Shown in pieces: positions 13,285-15,980 of a stretch of DNA of 15,980 nt (positions are counted from its first letter, which is position 1; every line of letters starts with the position of its first letter). The stretch is from assembly GCA_964384625.1 (NCBI GenBank), contig CAYLNH010000165.1:1-15980 (forward strand). The letters run 5' to 3'. Source of the stretch: CAYLNH01 sp964384625 (lineage in GTDB: Bacteria; Verrucomicrobiota; Lentisphaeria; JABSQK01). The position numbers were made by a program, and so were the translations under genes. The notes beneath the pieces were generated by a model. It saw nothing but the letters and a program-made list of their open reading frames with translations, was not told the origin of the DNA and did no database searches.

Positions 13285-15633
13285 ATGCAATATGGACATT
13301 TTGACGATTCGAACCGGTCGTATGTGATTACGAAACCGTTGACGCCGCGGCCGTGGATCAATTATCTGGGTAACCGGCGGCTGAAGGCGTTTATCAGTCA
13401 GAACGCCGGCGGGCTGTTGTGGTACCTGGAGCCGTACACGCGGCGGATCAGCCGTTACCACTACGTCGCGCCGCCGGGGGATCGGCCGGGCTTCTATGTG
13501 TACGTGCGCGACCGCCGGACCGGCGAGATCTGGAACCCGCACTTCGCGCCGGTGTGTGCCGAACTCGAATCGTTTGTCTGCCGACACGAACCGGGAATCA
13601 CCACCTTTGCCGCGGCGAAGGACAGCGTCCGCGTGGAGTTGACGTACACCATGGCGCCGGATGACGACGTCATGCTGTGGCTGGTCGACGTGACCAATGA
13701 CGGTGATGCAGTCGCGGATCTGGAGTTTGTCAGTTATCTGGAGTTCGGTCTGCTGGAGTTTATGCGTGAGGCACTGGGCTGGTGCTATCTGAAGAACCAT
13801 TTCGCGCTGAAATGGCACGCGGATCTGAATGCAATCCACTATGACTACCATGTCTTCGAGGCCCCGGACACGCCGTGCATGTTATTCGCCGCCACGGATG
13901 CGGCGTCCGGCTACGACTGCTCGCGAGAGGCATTCGTTGGCTTGACCGGCACGCTGGCGGCACCTGCGGCACTGACCGATCAGGAGGTCCTGGGCAATTC
14001 GGAGTTGCCGTTGGGCGGGCATGCCTGTGCGTCGATCGGTGTCGACGCGAAACTGGCGCCGGGCGACGGGAAGTCCTTCGCGTATGTGTTCGCCCTTGCT
14101 CCTGAATGGGATGCTGCGGCTGCAATGGTGCGGAAGTACCAGAGCGCGGACACAGTGCAGAAGGCTATTGCCGGCGTGCGGTCCGGGTGGCTCTCCCGGT
14201 TCGAGACACTGCAGGTGGATTCCGGTGATGCGCTCGTCGACCGCGTCATCAACACGTGGAACCCGTGCAACTCGCTGGTGACCCTCGAGAACGCGCGGAT
14301 GATCTCTACGGACCACATGGGTACGGACGGCCTGCGCTATCGCGACACGACACAGGATGCGTTGGCAGTAGCGCATATCGAGCCGGAGTTCGCGCGGGAG
14401 ATGATGCGCGGCGTGTTGGCGCAGCAGGCGCAGGACGGCGGCGGCTGCTTCTCGTACTTTCCGAATACCGACCGCCCGACCAACCGCGATCCGCATCGCA
14501 GCGATGATACCGTCTGGCAGGTCTACACGGTGAAGGCATTGATCGCGGAAACCGGCGACTGGAGCCTCCTGGACGAGGTCATCCCGTTTCGCGACGGTGG
14601 CGAAGCAACCGTTTACGATCACATCCTGATCGGTCTCAAACATATCAATGAACAGCGCGGGCCGCATGGGCTGCCGACGTTGTTTTACGCCGACTGGAAC
14701 GACAGTCTGGCGATGTTCGATGACGTCGATGCGGAGAGCGTGATGCTGGCGCAGCAATTGGTGTACTCCTGCAAACAGTTTGCGGAACTGGCAGAACGGC
14801 GTGATGACCATGAGACGGCGGAATGGTGTCGGGCGGTTGCCGACGAACTGACGGGGATCTGCAACTCTGATGATGTTTGGGACGGTTCCTGGTATCGCCG
14901 GCTGTGGCTGAGCAACGGCACGTATCGCGGCGGCGCGGTGAACCCGCAGGGCAGGATCTACCTGAACCCGCAGTCCTGGGCGGTGATCTCCGGCGTTGGT
15001 GAAACGGACGGCAGATCGCAACGGGCGATGGCCGCGGCGGCGGAGCAGCTCAACAGCGACTGCGGACTGACGATCCACACGCCGCCGTTCCAGGGCTTTC
15101 CGGAACCGGACGACCCGCACATCGGCAACAACCCGGGTATCGGCGAGAACGGCAGCATCTTCTGCCACGCCAACACCTGGGCGATCATTGCTGAATGCCT
15201 TCTCGGACATGGCGATCGCGCGTTCAAGTATTACCGGCAGATGCTGCCGGAGAGCATCATTGAACGGTTCGGCGCCGAGCACTACCAACGCGAACCGTAT
15301 GCGTTCGTATCATCAATTGTCGGCCCGGTGAGCGATCGTTTCGGCGAAGGCGGTATCAGTTGGCTGACGGGAACAGCCAGTTGGATGTACATTGCCGCAA
15401 CGCAGTACATCCTGGGGATCCGGCCAACCTTGGATGGGCTGGTTGTGAAGCCGTGCCTGCCCGGGGACTTGGGAATGGTTACCGTGATGCGCCGGTTCCG
15501 CGGATGTGTATACGAGATCGTGATCGACAATCAGGGCAGGGCGGATTGCCTGGTGACGGTTGACGGCCGAGGGATTGACGGTGTGTTGCCGTGTGAAGCG
15601 GGCAGGTCATATCAGGTGCAGGTGCAGATGTGA
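13285..15633 (+). CDS. GH94 glycoside phosphorylase (cellobiose phosphorylase-like)
   Basis: This 782-aa protein is close to the usual 780-820 aa of the family. MQYGHFDDSNRSYVITKP at the N-terminus and PWINYLGN are hallmarks of cellobiose phosphorylase-like GH94 proteins. ADWNDS carries the expected general acid Asp470, and NGSIFCHANTW holds His628. GGISWLTGTASW holds Thr695 and Thr697, candidates for phosphate binding. GH94 enzymes cleave beta-linked disaccharides such as cellobiose, laminaribiose or chitobiose with phosphate to give alpha-sugar 1-phosphate. The first residues favour cellobiose type, but linkage is not certain. ATG 13285 follows a GGAGAGGG box. There is no signal peptide, so it acts in the cytoplasm. 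Confidence 0.9.
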   Translation: MQYGHFDDSNRSYVITKPLTPRPWINYLGNRRLKAFISQNAGGLLWYLEPYTRRISRYHYVAPPGDRPGFYVYVRDRRTGEIWNPHFAPVCAELESFVCRHEPGITTFAAAKDSVRVELTYTMAPDDDVMLWLVDVTNDGDAVADLEFVSYLEFGLLEFMREALGWCYLKNHFALKWHADLNAIHYDYHVFEAPDTPCMLFAATDAASGYDCSREAFVGLTGTLAAPAALTDQEVLGNSELPLGGHACASIGVDAKLAPGDGKSFAYVFALAPEWDAAAAMVRKYQSADTVQKAIAGVRSGWLSRFETLQVDSGDALVDRVINTWNPCNSLVTLENARMISTDHMGTDGLRYRDTTQDALAVAHIEPEFAREMMRGVLAQQAQDGGGCFSYFPNTDRPTNRDPHRSDDTVWQVYTVKALIAETGDWSLLDEVIPFRDGGEATVYDHILIGLKHINEQRGPHGLPTLFYADWNDSLAMFDDVDAESVMLAQQLVYSCKQFAELAERRDDHETAEWCRAVADELTGICNSDDVWDGSWYRRLWLSNGTYRGGAVNPQGRIYLNPQSWAVISGVGETDGRSQRAMAAAAEQLNSDCGLTIHTPPFQGFPEPDDPHIGNNPGIGENGSIFCHANTWAIIAECLLGHGDRAFKYYRQMLPESIIERFGAEHYQREPYAFVSSIVGPVSDRFGEGGISWLTGTASWMYIAATQYILGIRPTLDGLVVKPCLPGDLGMVTVMRRFRGCVYEIVIDNQGRADCLVTVDGRGIDGVLPCEAGRSYQVQVQM

Positions 15634-15685
15634 ATTTGCGAGTATTCCCAAGCAGGTTGTGCGGCGCCGGGCGACGTGTCGGGTC

Positions 15686-15722
15686 GAAGCCTTCTGGCGA
15701 AGCCTGACGCCTTACGCGAAGG
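15686..15722. repeat. Interspersed small-hairpin segment
   Basis: Two mini-hairpins lie next to each other: CTTC-TGGC-GAAG (15691-15702) and CCTT-ACGCG-AAGG (15710-15722). The style is like other dispersed non-coding repeats seen in PVC genomes. The open frames through it look like chance. Confidence 0.4.
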
Positions 15723-15760
15723 TGGACGCTCCCGGATTCTACTACTGATCCGGCAATCTT

Positions 15761-15773
15761 CAATGTTACATTG
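15761..15773. repeat. 13-bp odd palindrome
   Basis: CAATGT-T-ACATTG is a perfect palindrome about 130 bp after the GH94 stop codon. It is too tight to form a good RNA hairpin, so a protein site is more likely if it does anything. Confidence 0.4.
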
Positions 15774-15811
15774 TTGGGCCAATTCTGACCGTGAAGATAG
15801 ATACTGCTTCA

Positions 15812-15893
15812 CCCCTACGGGGCTCTGGTATTTGACTTTCCCCTTTCCGGGGTCTGCACCCCCGGCTACCTTGATATGCCCCTACGGGGCTCT
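15812..15893. repeat. Array of CCCC/GGGG mini-hairpins
   Basis: CCCC-TAC-GGGG occurs at 15812-15822 and 15879-15889, each within an exact 15-bp direct repeat (CCCCTACGGGGCTCT). A related CCCC-TTTCC-GGGG unit lies between them at 15840-15852. This is a known style of interspersed non-coding repeat that often yields spurious predicted proteins. The rest of the window to 15980 holds no gene that I can see, only an AT-richer stretch with two CTATAG palindromes. Confidence 0.75.
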
Positions 15894-15980
15894 TGAACCT
15901 GTAACCTGGCCCTAATCTCCATCTACTATAGCATTTCCAAAAAAACTATAGCCGCTAACACGGCAGGGCCTACTACAACG

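Noticed and set aside
13882..15288. 468-aa open frame opposite the GH94 gene
   Set aside because: It is an antisense shadow without domain signals; the + strand product is an unambiguous GH94 protein.
15676..15915. 79-aa open frame at the window end
   Set aside because: It is made of hairpin repeats and has no ribosome binding site; typical spurious repeat translation.

Overview
The window looks like a high-GC bacterial chromosome from the PVC superphylum, most likely Lentisphaerota or Kiritimatiellota, with Planctomycetota less likely. This is inferred from family content: tandem pseudopilin-like proteins with an FTLIELLV N-terminus, a DUF6485-type Cys-rich mini-protein, a DUF4380-like mutarotase-fold protein, a U32-like Cys-cluster protein, a zinc-ribbon mini-protein, and a decayed two-domain ArsR-like regulator. 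No tRNA, rRNA, transposase or CRISPR was found.

Layout. Positions 1-429 are a minisatellite of nine hairpin-forming units spaced 49-51 bp apart. It is followed by a frameshifted double winged-helix regulator pseudogene (502-1025). Three + strand genes follow: a DUF4380-like protein (1183-2073), a small SET-domain protein (2247-2693) and a DUF6485-like protein (2826-3029). A LacI-family regulator on the - strand (3144-4172) is divergent from two overlapping pseudopilin-like genes (4323-5108 and 5098-5820) and an unrecognised gene (5874-6314). The lacI/pseudopilin intergenic region holds a textbook sigma70-type promoter and three related 13-bp operator-like sites. A U32-like protein (6458-7486) has its own promoter and is followed by a zinc-ribbon protein (7548-7916). 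A roughly 600-bp gene-poor stretch contains a perfect 24-bp hairpin and a structured leader, and precedes a phosphomanno/phosphoglucomutase (8531-9997).

The right third is a carbohydrate cluster. On the - strand, a GH43-like beta-propeller protein (12185-13078) and a large right-handed beta-helix protein resembling GH141/GH120 (10083-12164) form an operon. Divergent from it is a GH94 glycoside phosphorylase (13285-15633). None of the three has a visible signal peptide. The inference is that imported oligosaccharides are trimmed in the cytoplasm and cleaved by phosphorolysis to sugar 1-phosphate, which the mutase at 8531 could convert to the 6-phosphate. The window ends in interspersed small-hairpin repeats (15686-15893).

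The observations most worth a second look are the hairpin minisatellite, the paired LacI-type operators flanking the pseudopilin promoter, the 24-bp perfect hairpin, the export-less glycan cluster and the unassigned 146-aa protein downstream of the pseudopilins. All calls come from reading the sequence; no database search was run.
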